DNA of 64,000 nucleotides, from assembly GCA_020638635.1 (NCBI GenBank), contig JACKIE010000009.1:44357-108356 (forward strand), in the 5' to 3' direction. Made by a program: the position numbers and the translations under genes. Positions 48,807 through 56,282 of this stretch are shown in pieces. Position 1 is the first letter of the stretch, and each line of letters opens with the position of its first letter. The stretch is from Planctomycetota bacterium (lineage in GTDB: Bacteria > Planctomycetota > UBA8742 > UBA2392). The notes beneath the pieces are model-generated. The model ran no database searches and was not told the DNA's origin. It saw only the letters and a program-made list of their open reading frames with translations.

Positions 48807-49205
48807 ATGACTTCTTCTGACAAACGCCCTTGCATCTCTGATGACGACGCGGCCGCTACTTTGGCCTTGGCCGTGGAGGTTGCCCAGGACGTGCTGGGCA
48901 TGGTGCACGCTGCGCTGAAACGCGCGGACCTGGATGACGCCAACGCCATCCACGCCGCGGAGCTCAAGGCCCAGCGCCAGCGCGTTGACGCCATGGGCGT
49001 CAAGCCCGGCGAGCAGGCGATCCTGCGCGCGCACCCGCTGTTCGCGCTCTGGAAACTGGCCATGCAGGCCACGGACCGCATCGACCGGCTGCTCTCGATC
49101 ACCAACCCGGGGCTGTACGCGCAGCGCGCGGTGGCCGTCGATGTCGCGCGCGAGCTGCGGGCGACGACCAGGCTGGCGCTGAAGGCGGAAAGCACGGCGG
49201 CCTAG
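48807..49205 (+). CDS. Small helical protein of unknown function
   Basis: 132 residues from the ATG at 48807, with GGAG at 48796-48799. The sequence is soluble and largely helical: acidic and alanine-rich at first (CISDDDAAATLALAVEVAQD), later HPLFALWKLAMQATDRIDRL and AVDVARELRATTRLALKAE. There is no signal peptide, metal site or repeat. It lies between two structured repeat elements and stands alone. I do not recognise a family. Confidence 0.55.
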   Translation: MTSSDKRPCISDDDAAATLALAVEVAQDVLGMVHAALKRADLDDANAIHAAELKAQRQRVDAMGVKPGEQAILRAHPLFALWKLAMQATDRIDRLLSITNPGLYAQRAVAVDVARELRATTRLALKAESTAA

Positions 49206-49224
49206 GGTCTGGCTCGGGCGAGGG

Positions 49225-49263
49225 GGTCAGGCACCTTTTCCGTGCCGGAAAAGGTTCCAGACC
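49225..49263. repeat. Hairpin with CACCTTTTCCG / CCGGAAAAGG arms
   Basis: GGTCAGGCACCTTTTCCG (49225-49242) pairs imperfectly with 49245-49263 around TG. It stands 20 bp after the preceding stop and may terminate it, although no T-run follows directly; TTTTTT comes at 49294-49299. Confidence 0.6.
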
Positions 49264-49300
49264 CCGGTGTGACGGTAGTCAGCCGCTCGCGGATTTTTTC

Positions 49301-49399
49301 GTAGCGCAGCCGCCCCGGCTGCACCGGCTGTGGGCGCCTCGCCCACAGCAGCCGCGGGCAGGGTGCCCGCGGCCTGTGCAGGCAAGGTGCCTGCGCTAC
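49301..49399. repeat. Five-way-junction element of four triloop hairpins
   Basis: The outer stem GTAGC (49301-49305) / GCTAC (49395-49399) encloses four perfect hairpins, each with a three-base loop: GCAGCCG-CCC-CGGCTGC (49306-49322), CTGTGGGCG-CCT-CGCCCACAG (49328-49348), CCGCGGGCA-GGG-TGCCCGCGG (49352-49372) and GCAGGCA-AGG-TGCCTGC (49378-49394). Linkers are 0, 5, 3, 5 and 0 nt. It ends three bases before the ppk2 stop codon. Confidence 0.9.
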
Positions 49400-49402
49400 G
49401 TT

Positions 49403-50164
49403 CTACTCGCTCAGATCGCGCCAGCCTTTGGGCAGCTTTACGTCGCACTTGAGTTCTTTGCTCAGCACGCGCACGGCCTCTTCGCAGACGTGTACGCGGG
49501 CGTACCACTTTCTGTTGGCGGGCACGACCACCCAGGGCGCGTGTTTGGTGTCTGTTTTCTCGAGCATGTCGTTGGTGGCGCGCTCGTACTCTTTCCACTT
49601 GTCGCGGTTGCGGTAGTCCTCGGGCGTGATCTTCCAGTTCTTGAAGGGGTTGCTTTCGCGCTCAAGGAAGCGCTTCAGCTGCTCCTCGGGGCTGATGTGC
49701 AGGAAGAACTTCACGATCGGCGTGCCGGCGCCCGTCATCAGCTGCTCGAACGCGTTGATCTCGTCGTAGGCGCGCTTCCACTCGGCCTTTGTGGCGAAAG
49801 CTTCCACGCGCTCCACCAGCACGCGGCCGTACCAGGTGCGGTCAAAGATGCAGAGTCGGCCGGGGCCGGGCATGCGCTTCCAGAAGCGCTGCAGGTAGTG
49901 GACGTCTTTTTCTTCTGCGGTAGGCGCGGCGATGGGGTGCACGACGTAGCCGCGGGGGTCAAGGTGCTCGCACAGGCGGCGGATGCTGCCGCCTTTGCCG
50001 GAGGCGTCCCAGCCCTCGAACAGGATCAGCGCCTCGCGCTTGTGCTGATACATGAAGCGCTGGATCAGCAGCATCTGGAGCTGCGCCTTGGCGAGGCGCT
50101 TGTGGTATTCCTTCTTGTCCTTGATCTCGGTGTCGAGGTCGATGTCTTTGAGCTTGATCGGCAT
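49403..50164 (-). CDS. ppk2: Polyphosphate kinase 2 family protein
   Basis: 253 residues. Walker A is FEGWDASGKGGSIRRLC (about 49-65), the lid and Walker B region is CIFDRTWYGRVLVERVEAF, and the C-terminal NRDKWKEYERATNDMLEKTD with APWVVVPANRKWYARV is typical. Length and motifs fit a single-domain PPK2, which transfers phosphate between polyphosphate and nucleotides. Whether it prefers mono- or diphosphates cannot be told here. It is divergent from the amino-acid dehydrogenase across an inverted word-repeat region. Confidence 0.92.
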   Translation of the reverse strand: MPIKLKDIDLDTEIKDKKEYHKRLAKAQLQMLLIQRFMYQHKREALILFEGWDASGKGGSIRRLCEHLDPRGYVVHPIAAPTAEEKDVHYLQRFWKRMPGPGRLCIFDRTWYGRVLVERVEAFATKAEWKRAYDEINAFEQLMTGAGTPIVKFFLHISPEEQLKRFLERESNPFKNWKITPEDYRNRDKWKEYERATNDMLEKTDTKHAPWVVVPANRKWYARVHVCEEAVRVLSKELKCDVKLPKGWRDLSE

Positions 50165-50200
50165 GGTTCACCCCCGGGCCGCAGCATAGACAGCCCCGGG

Positions 50201-50324
50201 CTGAGTACAAAGTACTGAGTCCAGCGTACAGAAAGGCGGGAAGCGAGTACTCAGTCCAAGGTACAGCGTACAGAAAGACGTCTACGACTTTTCTGTACGC
50301 TGTACTATGTACGCTGTACTCAGA
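50201..50324. repeat. Inverted word-repeat element (AGTACAG type) in a divergent promoter region
   Basis: The left part (50201-50279) holds repeated GAGTACA, AGCGTACAGAAA and GAGTCCA words. The right part (50289-50324) is the complement (TTTCTGTACGCTGTACT, then TATGTACGCTGTACTCAG). It fills nearly all of the 176 bp between the starts of ppk2 and the dehydrogenase and shares its words with 40955-41027. Confidence 0.8.
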
Positions 50325-50340
50325 CTTGATGGGGGCAACC

Positions 50341-51444
50341 ATGACTGATCCATTCGCGCTGGCCGATGACCTCGGCCCTGAGAAGATCATCCACGTCACC
50401 GACGTGCCCACCGGCCTGCGCGCCATCCTGGTGGTGGACAACACCGCCTGCGGCCCGGCCATCGGCGGCTGCCGCATGGCGCCCGACGTCAGCCTGGACG
50501 AATGCTTCCGCCTCGCGCGCGCCATGACGCGCAAGAACGCGGCCGCCGGCCTGCCCCACGGCGGCGGCAAGTCGGTGATTTTCGCGGACCCGCACCAGCC
50601 AGCGGCGGCCAAGGAGCAGCTGATCCGCGCCTTCGCCCGCGCGATCGGCGAGGTGACCAGCTACATCATCGGCCCCGACATGGGCACGGACGAAACGGCG
50701 ATGGCCTGGTGCAAGGATGAAATCGGGCGCGCGGTGGGCCTGCCGGCGGAGATCGGCGGCATCCCGCTCGATGAGCTGGGGGCAACGGGCTGGGGTGTGA
50801 CGTCCAGCGTGGAAGTGGCGGCGCGTCACATCGGCCTGAACCTGATGGGCGCGCGCGTAGCCGTGCAGGGCTTCGGCGCCGTGGGCAAACACGCGGCGCG
50901 CTTTTTAGCCGAGCTCGGCTGTGTGCTGGTGGCCGCCAGCGATTCGCGCGGCACGCTCGTCAACCCCAAGGGCATCGACGTCGCGGCGGCGATGGCGCTT
51001 AAAGAAGAAGGCAAGTCGGTTATTGATGGCAAGGGCGAGAAGGCCGGCGTGGACGCGATCATCGACGTGGAGTGCGACATCTGGATTCCGGCCGCGCGGC
51101 CTGACGTGCTGAACGAGGGCAACGTGGGGCGGTTGAAGACGAAGATTGTCGCGCAAGGCGCAAACATCCCGGCCACGGTCGGCGCCGAGGCCGCGCTGGA
51201 AAAGCGCGGGGTGGTAATATTGCCGGACTTCATCGCCAACGCGGGCGGGGTGATCTGCGCCTCGGTGGAATACCACGGCGGCAGCCAGTCGCAGGCGTTC
51301 GCGACCATCAAGGACAAGATCAGCCAGAACACCCGCGAGGTGCTGGAGAGCGCCAAGGCCAAGGGCATCGGCACGCGCCAAGCGGCCAACGAGATGGCCG
51401 AGCGCAGAATCCGCTCGGCCATGAGTTATCGCGCGGGGCGGTGA
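50341..51444 (+). CDS. Glu/Leu/Phe/Val dehydrogenase family protein
   Basis: 367 residues from the ATG at 50341 (TGGGGG upstream). Substrate-binding part: PAIGGCRMAPDVSLDECFRL, then LPHGGGKSVIFADP with the catalytic Lys, and YIIGPDMGTDETAMAW. NAD-binding part: VAVQGFGAVGKHAARFLAEL. Length (about 365) is that of leucine/phenylalanine/valine dehydrogenases and not of the longer glutamate dehydrogenases, so a branched-chain or aromatic amino acid is the more likely substrate. It releases ammonia and a 2-oxoacid, which could feed a dehydrogenase complex such as that of the E1 fusion gene; this link is only suggestive. It abuts the converging desaturase with no gap. Confidence 0.9.
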   Translation: MTDPFALADDLGPEKIIHVTDVPTGLRAILVVDNTACGPAIGGCRMAPDVSLDECFRLARAMTRKNAAAGLPHGGGKSVIFADPHQPAAAKEQLIRAFARAIGEVTSYIIGPDMGTDETAMAWCKDEIGRAVGLPAEIGGIPLDELGATGWGVTSSVEVAARHIGLNLMGARVAVQGFGAVGKHAARFLAELGCVLVAASDSRGTLVNPKGIDVAAAMALKEEGKSVIDGKGEKAGVDAIIDVECDIWIPAARPDVLNEGNVGRLKTKIVAQGANIPATVGAEAALEKRGVVILPDFIANAGGVICASVEYHGGSQSQAFATIKDKISQNTREVLESAKAKGIGTRQAANEMAERRIRSAMSYRAGR

Positions 51445-52509
51445 TTACCCCAGCGCCTTGGCTTCCTTCCAGGTCAGCATCTTGCCCTGCTCTTCGTCCC
51501 AGATTTTCTGGCGCAGGCTGTCCCACACGTCGCGCGGCTTGAGCGTGGTGATGGTTACGTTCTGCAGGTCGGGAATCGCGTCCATGGCTTCCTTCAGCCG
51601 GTAGAAGGGGATCGCCGCGTTGATGTGGTGCACGTGGTGATAGCCGATGCTGCCGAAGCACCAGTCCAGCACCGGGTTGGTTTTGAAGAAGCTGGTGGAC
51701 TTCATCGACGCCTCGTAAATGCTCCACTTGTCGGCCGGCAGGATCTGCATGCCCCGGAAGTTGTGCTGCACATAGAACAGGTAGGCGCCCATGGCGGCGG
51801 CCAGGGTGTAGGGCAGCAGGAAGGCGTAGAAGGCCGTCCAGAAGCCGCCCACCAGCCACAAGGCGGCGATCAGCCCGAAGTGCACCAGCACGCTGGCGCC
51901 GGCGCCCCAGTTCTTGCGCGGGTTGCGGATGAAGGCCTCGGTCGAGTTGCTGATCAGGAACACCGGGATGTACGCGAACAGCAGTGTCAGCGGGTTGCGC
52001 GCGATGCGGTAGTGGAAGCGCTGCATGGGTTTGGCCTCGCGCCACATGCGCGCGGTCATGATGGGGATTGAGCCGACGCTGGAGCCCTGGATGGTGCTGA
52101 CGTTGGCGTGGTGGAAGTTGTGCGTCTCGCGCCAGTAGCTGGGGCCGGACAGGAAGATCATCCCGTACAGGTGCAGCGCGTACTTCGCGAAGCGCGAGCC
52201 GCGCAGGATGGCCCCGTGCTTGTAATCGTGAAACAGGATGAAGCCGCGCACCATCACGAAGCTGCCCATCAGCGAGAACGCAAGCTGCATCGGCCACCAC
52301 GGGGAAATCGCCGCGATAGCCAGCAGCCCGATCAGGATGGTGAAGGTGGTCCAGAACACCCACCAGCTTTTGCCGCGCTGTTCGGACGCGAAGGGCCGGG
52401 TAGCGGCAATGACGTCACGCCCGGGCGTGACATGGCTTGATAGTTCGCCCACTGAGTCCTCGGTGTGGTCGCGCAGGGGGATGCGCTCGGAAGCTGCAGA
52501 GGTTCCCAC
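51445..52509 (-). CDS. Membrane fatty acid desaturase family protein
   Basis: 354 residues from a GTG at 52509; the start is uncertain, because the frame is open further but runs into the divergent SRPBCC gene. Histidine boxes of di-iron membrane desaturases are present: HDYKH, HNFHH and HHVHH, with four or more membrane helices between. It should introduce a double bond into, or hydroxylate, a lipid acyl chain. The third box sits in IGYHHVHHINAAIPFYRL, as in acyl-lipid desaturases. It converges with the amino-acid dehydrogenase without any spacer. Confidence 0.88.
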   Translation of the reverse strand: MGTSAASERIPLRDHTEDSVGELSSHVTPGRDVIAATRPFASEQRGKSWWVFWTTFTILIGLLAIAAISPWWPMQLAFSLMGSFVMVRGFILFHDYKHGAILRGSRFAKYALHLYGMIFLSGPSYWRETHNFHHANVSTIQGSSVGSIPIMTARMWREAKPMQRFHYRIARNPLTLLFAYIPVFLISNSTEAFIRNPRKNWGAGASVLVHFGLIAALWLVGGFWTAFYAFLLPYTLAAAMGAYLFYVQHNFRGMQILPADKWSIYEASMKSTSFFKTNPVLDWCFGSIGYHHVHHINAAIPFYRLKEAMDAIPDLQNVTITTLKPRDVWDSLRQKIWDEEQGKMLTWKEAKALG

Positions 52510-52596
52510 AGTGGGCCGACTGCTGTCAATCGAATAAACGACCGGCGCGGGCAGGAAATTGCAGATTGGTTGATATACTTCGGCCCGAGGCCAGGC

Positions 52597-53142
52597 ATGA
52601 AAACGCTGCGCATCTTTGCCCTTGGGTTCGTGATCATCTCGGCAATCACGCTGCTGATCGGCCTGCTGCTGCCCAGTGTGTGGGAGGCCGAGCGCTCGGA
52701 GGTGATCCTCGCCCCCGCCGAGCAGATCTTTCCGCGCGTTGCTTCCTTTAAACAGTGGGAAAGCTGGGCCACGGCCGAGATGCGCAACGTGGACCCCACC
52801 CTGCAGGTCGAGTACTCCGGCCCCGAAAGCGGCGTCGGCGCTACCTTCAGCTGGAACGGCGAGAAGATGGGCAAGGGCCGCCTGGTGATCACGAAGGTCG
52901 AGCCCGGCAAGGGCGTCTGGTACGAGTCGGCCGTGCAGTCCGACGAAGTCAACGGCCATGGCTGGCTGAAGCTGGAGCCCACGGCCGAGGGCACGCGCGT
53001 GACCTGGAACGACCAGGGCGACCTGCCGCCCGTCTACGGCGGCTACTTCGCGGCCATGGTGCAGCAGAGCCTGGAGACGCAGTTCGCGGCGGCGCTCAAC
53101 AAGTTGAAAGAGGTCAGCGAAGGTGAGCGACCCCAGGATTGA
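52597..53142 (+). CDS. SRPBCC-family protein with an N-terminal membrane helix
   Basis: 181 residues from the ATG at 52597 (GAGG eight bases upstream; TATACT at 52572-52577 may be its -10). One N-terminal helix (LGFVIISAITLLIGLLLPSV) anchors the protein. The rest follows the polyketide-cyclase/SRPBCC pattern: IFPRVASFKQWESWA, SGVGATFSWNGEKMGKGRLV, GWLKLEPTAEGTRVTW and a long last helix. It probably binds a hydrophobic ligand at a membrane surface. Its end overlaps the DinB-like gene by 20 bp. Confidence 0.82.
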   Translation: MKTLRIFALGFVIISAITLLIGLLLPSVWEAERSEVILAPAEQIFPRVASFKQWESWATAEMRNVDPTLQVEYSGPESGVGATFSWNGEKMGKGRLVITKVEPGKGVWYESAVQSDEVNGHGWLKLEPTAEGTRVTWNDQGDLPPVYGGYFAAMVQQSLETQFAAALNKLKEVSEGERPQD

Positions 53143-53605
53143 GCTGCTGTTGTCATCGCTGCACCGCGCCTTCGAGGGCAAGAGCTGGCACGGCCCCGCG
53201 TTGAAAGGCGCCCTGCGCGGCGTTACGCTGAAAACCGCGACGCGGCGGCCTGGCAAGAGCCGCAACTCGATCCGCGACCTCGTGTACCACTGCGCCTACT
53301 GGAAGTACATCGTGCGCCGCTGGCTGCTGGAGCAGGCGGGCGCCGCGCCCGGCCCCGCCTTCCCGCGCAGCCCGGCCAACTTCCCTGACCCTGCCGAGCG
53401 CGTGACCGAGAAGCTGTGGGCCGCCGACAAGCGCCTGCTGAACGAGCAGCATAAGCTGCTGGTTGCCGCCGTAAGAGCGCTGCCGCCCGCGGTTCTCGAC
53501 CGCAAGGGCGGCAACACCGGCATGACCTACGCCGAGCTGATCCAGGGCGTGGCCGCCCACGACCTGTATCACGTGGGCCAGGTCTCGCTGCTGAAGCGGC
53601 TGTGA
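53123..53605 (+). CDS. DinB-like four-helix metal-binding protein
   Basis: 160 residues from a GTG at 53123 inside the end of the SRPBCC gene, so the two are translationally coupled. The DinB fold is indicated by SIRDLVYHCAYWKYIVRRWL and by AHDLYHVGQVSLLKR at the C-terminus, which supply the histidine triad that binds metal. The family includes thiol-dependent transferases and many proteins of unknown role. A strong terminator follows. Confidence 0.85.
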   Translation: MSDPRIELLLSSLHRAFEGKSWHGPALKGALRGVTLKTATRRPGKSRNSIRDLVYHCAYWKYIVRRWLLEQAGAAPGPAFPRSPANFPDPAERVTEKLWAADKRLLNEQHKLLVAAVRALPPAVLDRKGGNTGMTYAELIQGVAAHDLYHVGQVSLLKRL

Positions 53606-53620
53606 GGGGCACCGAACACC

Positions 53621-53646
53621 AAGCGGCGGCCACCGGGCCGCCGCTT
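53621..53646. terminator. Bidirectional terminator between DinB-like and HEAT genes
   Basis: AAGCGGCGGCC (53621-53631) pairs perfectly with GGCCGCCGCTT (53636-53646) around ACCG. GTCTTCGTTT follows on the plus strand. It separates two converging genes. Confidence 0.85.
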
Positions 53647-53663
53647 GTCTTCGTTTCTCCTGG

Positions 53664-54698
53664 CTACTCGTTCAGGTCGCGCAGGCCGCGCTCGGCGTCG
53701 CGGCGCACGCGCGGGTCTTCATCCTGCAAGGCCTGCTCGAGGTACGGGCGCGCGCTCTTCAGCTTCATCTGGCGCAGGGCGCGTACGGCGCGGCGGCGCT
53801 CGCCGGCGTCGGTGCTCTTGACCCGCGAGCCCAGCGTAGGCACCCAGCTCTCCGCGGCGCTTGGGTCGCCGCAGCGTTTCAGCGCGATGGAGGCCTCAAT
53901 CGCCACTTCCTCGTTGGGATTGCGCGTCAGCGGCAGCAGGTCGGCGGCGGCCGCCGTGTACTTCATGTCGCCCAGCACCTCGATGGCGCCCAACAGCACG
54001 TCGGGCTCCGGGTCATTCAGCATCGAGATCAGCAGCGGGCCGGCCTGCTCGGGCGGCATGGATTCGAGCGTTTGGGTAATCTCCTCACGCACGTCGGCCA
54101 CCGGGTCGTTCATCAGCGCCTTCAGGTCGGGCAGGAACTCCGCCAGCCCAGTGCCGTTCAGGGCCTCGATCGCCCATTCGCGCACGTCGGGGTCTTCCGA
54201 CTTCATGGCGTCGCGGATGGCCTTTTTGGCGGCCTCGTCGCCGGCGGCCGCGCGCTTGCCCAGCTCGCGGGCGGCTTCTTCCTGCTCGCGCCCGTTGCCC
54301 TTGTGCAGCGCGTCGATGTACGCCTGCAATTCGGCGGCGTCGCGTTTCTCGATCTCGGCCAGGCGCTCTGCCAGTTCGTCGATCTTCACCTTTTCGGCGG
54401 GCTTGGCGTTGGCGTCCGCAGTCGGCTCGGGCTCGGTCTTTTCCGGTTTGTCGGTCGCGGGCTTTGGCGCGGTGGGCTGCGGCGCGGGCTCGGTCTTCAG
54501 CCGCAGCAGTTCATCCAGCTTGTGGTTAATGTCGTTGACCCGGCCTTCCAAGTCAGCGACGCGCTCGTCGGAGTAGCCCGTGGGCGTCACGGCTGGGGGC
54601 GGCTGGGTAGTGTGCGTGGCCTCAAACAGCGCGTAGGCAATGGCGGCGGCGGCGAAGCTGCAAGCCAGGGCAAGCAGGACTGTGTGCAAGGGTTTCAT
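53664..54698 (-). CDS. Membrane-anchored coiled-coil and HEAT-repeat protein
   Basis: 344 residues from the ATG at 54698 (GGAGAAG before it). An N-terminal helix (TVLLALACSFAAAAIAYALF) is followed by a short coiled coil (VADLEGRVNDINHKLDELLR), a Pro/Glu/Lys linker, a second coiled coil, and HEAT repeats from about residue 150 (DPDVREWAIEALNGTGLAEF; DPEPDVLLGAIEVLGDMKYT; DEDPRVRRDAERGLRDLN). It should present a helical-repeat protein-binding surface in the periplasm. No partner is identifiable. Confidence 0.82.
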   Translation of the reverse strand: MKPLHTVLLALACSFAAAAIAYALFEATHTTQPPPAVTPTGYSDERVADLEGRVNDINHKLDELLRLKTEPAPQPTAPKPATDKPEKTEPEPTADANAKPAEKVKIDELAERLAEIEKRDAAELQAYIDALHKGNGREQEEAARELGKRAAAGDEAAKKAIRDAMKSEDPDVREWAIEALNGTGLAEFLPDLKALMNDPVADVREEITQTLESMPPEQAGPLLISMLNDPEPDVLLGAIEVLGDMKYTAAAADLLPLTRNPNEEVAIEASIALKRCGDPSAAESWVPTLGSRVKSTDAGERRRAVRALRQMKLKSARPYLEQALQDEDPRVRRDAERGLRDLNE

Positions 54699-54901
54699 GG
54701 TCTTCTCCGGATCCGGGAACGTCGTCTGCTGCGTGCTTCTTGGTGTCGAGCGCGAGGATAGCTGCCGATACATGAGCACAGCATGAGAGCCCGGGTCATT
54801 TCCCGAGTGTCCCAGTTTGAGCCCGGGTGGCCGGGAAGCAAGCAAATCCGTCGGCAGCGCCGCGGCAATTTTACCGCCCTGTTGCGCTTCGGCGGTTGAA
54901 A

Positions 54902-54907
54902 TACAAT
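54902..54907 (+). promoter_or_regulatory. -10-like TACAAT before the AHSA1/H1 fusion
   Basis: TACAAT lies 22 bases before the ATG at 54930, which has its own GGAGGA (54917-54922). This is a normal short leader and fixes the start. The rest of 54699-54929 shows no other feature. Confidence 0.4.
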
Positions 54908-54929
54908 GCTCGCACCGGAGGATCCGAAC

Positions 54930-56153
54930 ATGTCAGAAGAGTTCACGGTTTCCGCCTTCATGCCCGCCCTGCCCCTGGCCGTCTACCTGGCCTGGCTGGA
55001 GGGCGGCAAGCACTCCGAGATGACCGGCGCCGAAGCCCACGGCGAGCCTGTGGCCGGCACTACCTTCGACGCCTGGGATGGCTACATCCACGGCACCAAC
55101 GTCGAGCTCGAGCCCGGCCGCCGCATCGTGCAGCGCTGGCGCACGGCCGAGTTCCCGGGCGACGCGCCCGATTCACTGGTAGAGATCAGCCTCGCGCCCG
55201 AGGGTAACGGCACCCGCCTGACGCTGACGCACACGGGCATCCCGGACGGCCAGGCGCGGCTCTATGAACAGGGCTGGCACGATCACTACTTCCGGCCGAT
55301 GCAGGAGTATTTCATCCATGCGGGCGTGTCGGGCGTGCCAGCCGGCGCGCGCGTGACCGAGGTGATCAGGAAGGTGCAGGCCGGCGAGGCAGCGCCCCTG
55401 CCCAGCCACGGCGACGAGGCGACGGAGGCCATGTCGCCCGCGGCGCCCAGCAGCGAGGGGATCGCGCAGGCCCAGCCCGCGGCGGTCAGCGCCGGCGGCT
55501 TCGAGCTGGCCGAGGAAGAGGAAGGGGACGACTTCGACACCTCGGTGTCCGAGACTTCGCAGACCGGCAGCGAAGACTGGTGGAAGCACCTGAAGCCGCC
55601 CACCGGCACGGTCAAGCCGGAAGCCCCCGTCGAAGAAGAACTGGAAGAAACCGCGCCGCCGGTGCCCATGCCTGAGGGCGAGGCGCCCGCGCGCCGCCCC
55701 GCGCGCCGCAAGCCGCCGGTAGGGGCCGGCAAGCCGGCACGCAAACCCACGGCCGTCAGGACCAAGGGCCGCAAACCCGCCGCCCGCCTCGGCAAAGCCA
55801 AGCCCAAAGTAAAGGCCACGGCTAAGCCCAAGGCCAAGGCCAAGCCCAAGCCCAAGGCGAAAGCCAAAGCAGCGTCGAAAAAGAAACCGGCCGCCAATAA
55901 GGCCAAGTCAGGGAGCCCCGCGCGTAAGCGCGGGGCCGCCAAGAAGAAACCGGCGGCCAAGAAGAAGCCGGTAGCCAAGAAGAAAGCACCGGCCAAGAAG
56001 AAGGCGCCGGCCCAGAAGAAGGCGCCGGCCAGGAAGAAGCCCGCGGCAAAGAAGAAGCCCGCCGCAAAGAAGCCTGCGCGCCGTAGCTCGAAGAGCGGAG
56101 GCGGGAAGCCGGCAGGCAGGAAGAAACCAGTACCAAAGAAGAAGCGCAGATAG
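54930..56153 (+). CDS. AHSA1/SRPBCC domain fused to a histone-H1-like lysine-rich tail
   Basis: 407 residues from the ATG at 54930, with GGAGGA upstream. Residues 1-135 are an AHSA1-type START-like domain: FTVSAFMPALPLAVYLAWLE, WDGYIHGTNVELEPGRRIVQ, ISLAPEGNGTRLTLTHTGIP, GWHDHYFRPMQEYF. Residues 140-235 are an acidic, Pro-rich linker. Residues about 240-405 are almost only Lys, Ala, Pro and Arg (AKKKPAAKKKPVAKKKAPAK), like eukaryotic H1 and bacterial H1-like nucleoid proteins. The fusion suggests a DNA- or RNA-bound ligand-sensing protein. A copy of a dispersed intergenic repeat (56072-56103) is part of the tail coding sequence. A terminator follows the stop. Confidence 0.85.
   Translation: MSEEFTVSAFMPALPLAVYLAWLEGGKHSEMTGAEAHGEPVAGTTFDAWDGYIHGTNVELEPGRRIVQRWRTAEFPGDAPDSLVEISLAPEGNGTRLTLTHTGIPDGQARLYEQGWHDHYFRPMQEYFIHAGVSGVPAGARVTEVIRKVQAGEAAPLPSHGDEATEAMSPAAPSSEGIAQAQPAAVSAGGFELAEEEEGDDFDTSVSETSQTGSEDWWKHLKPPTGTVKPEAPVEEELEETAPPVPMPEGEAPARRPARRKPPVGAGKPARKPTAVRTKGRKPAARLGKAKPKVKATAKPKAKAKPKPKAKAKAASKKKPAANKAKSGSPARKRGAAKKKPAAKKKPVAKKKAPAKKKAPAQKKAPARKKPAAKKKPAAKKPARRSSKSGGGKPAGRKKPVPKKKRR
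56072..56103 (+). repeat. Dispersed repeat copy inside a coding region
   Basis: 32 bases (GCCTGCGCGCCGTAGCTCG then AAGAGCGGAGGCG) match 48728-48759 with two differences. In frame it encodes PARRSSKSGGG in the lysine-rich tail. Confidence 0.75.
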
Positions 56154-56157
56154 GCAG

Positions 56158-56182
56158 ACCGGGCGGGAAACCGCCCGGTTCT
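56158..56182 (+). terminator. Terminator after the AHSA1/H1 fusion gene
   Basis: ACCGGGCGG (56158-56166) pairs with CCGCCCGGT (56171-56179) around GAAA, followed by TCT. A further imperfect inverted word pair (GGTTAACCACAAAG at 56183 and CTTCGCGGTTAA at about 56232-56243) lies behind it. Confidence 0.75.
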
Positions 56183-56270
56183 GGTTAACCACAAAGGGCC
56201 AGGAAGTGCGGCTTCGCGGTCCTTCGCGCTACTTCGCGGTTAAATCCGCCATCCGGTTCGCGCCCGTGGC

Positions 56271-56276
56271 TACAAT
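56271..56276 (+). promoter_or_regulatory. -10-like TACAAT six bases before the PA14 gene
   Basis: TACAAT, six bases, ATG at 56283, no Shine-Dalgarno: leaderless geometry. Confidence 0.4.
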
Positions 56277-56282
56277 GCCCCC

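Noticed and set aside
52510..53265. N-terminal extension of the desaturase frame
   Set aside because: It lies opposite the SRPBCC and DinB-like genes and shows no membrane or desaturase features.
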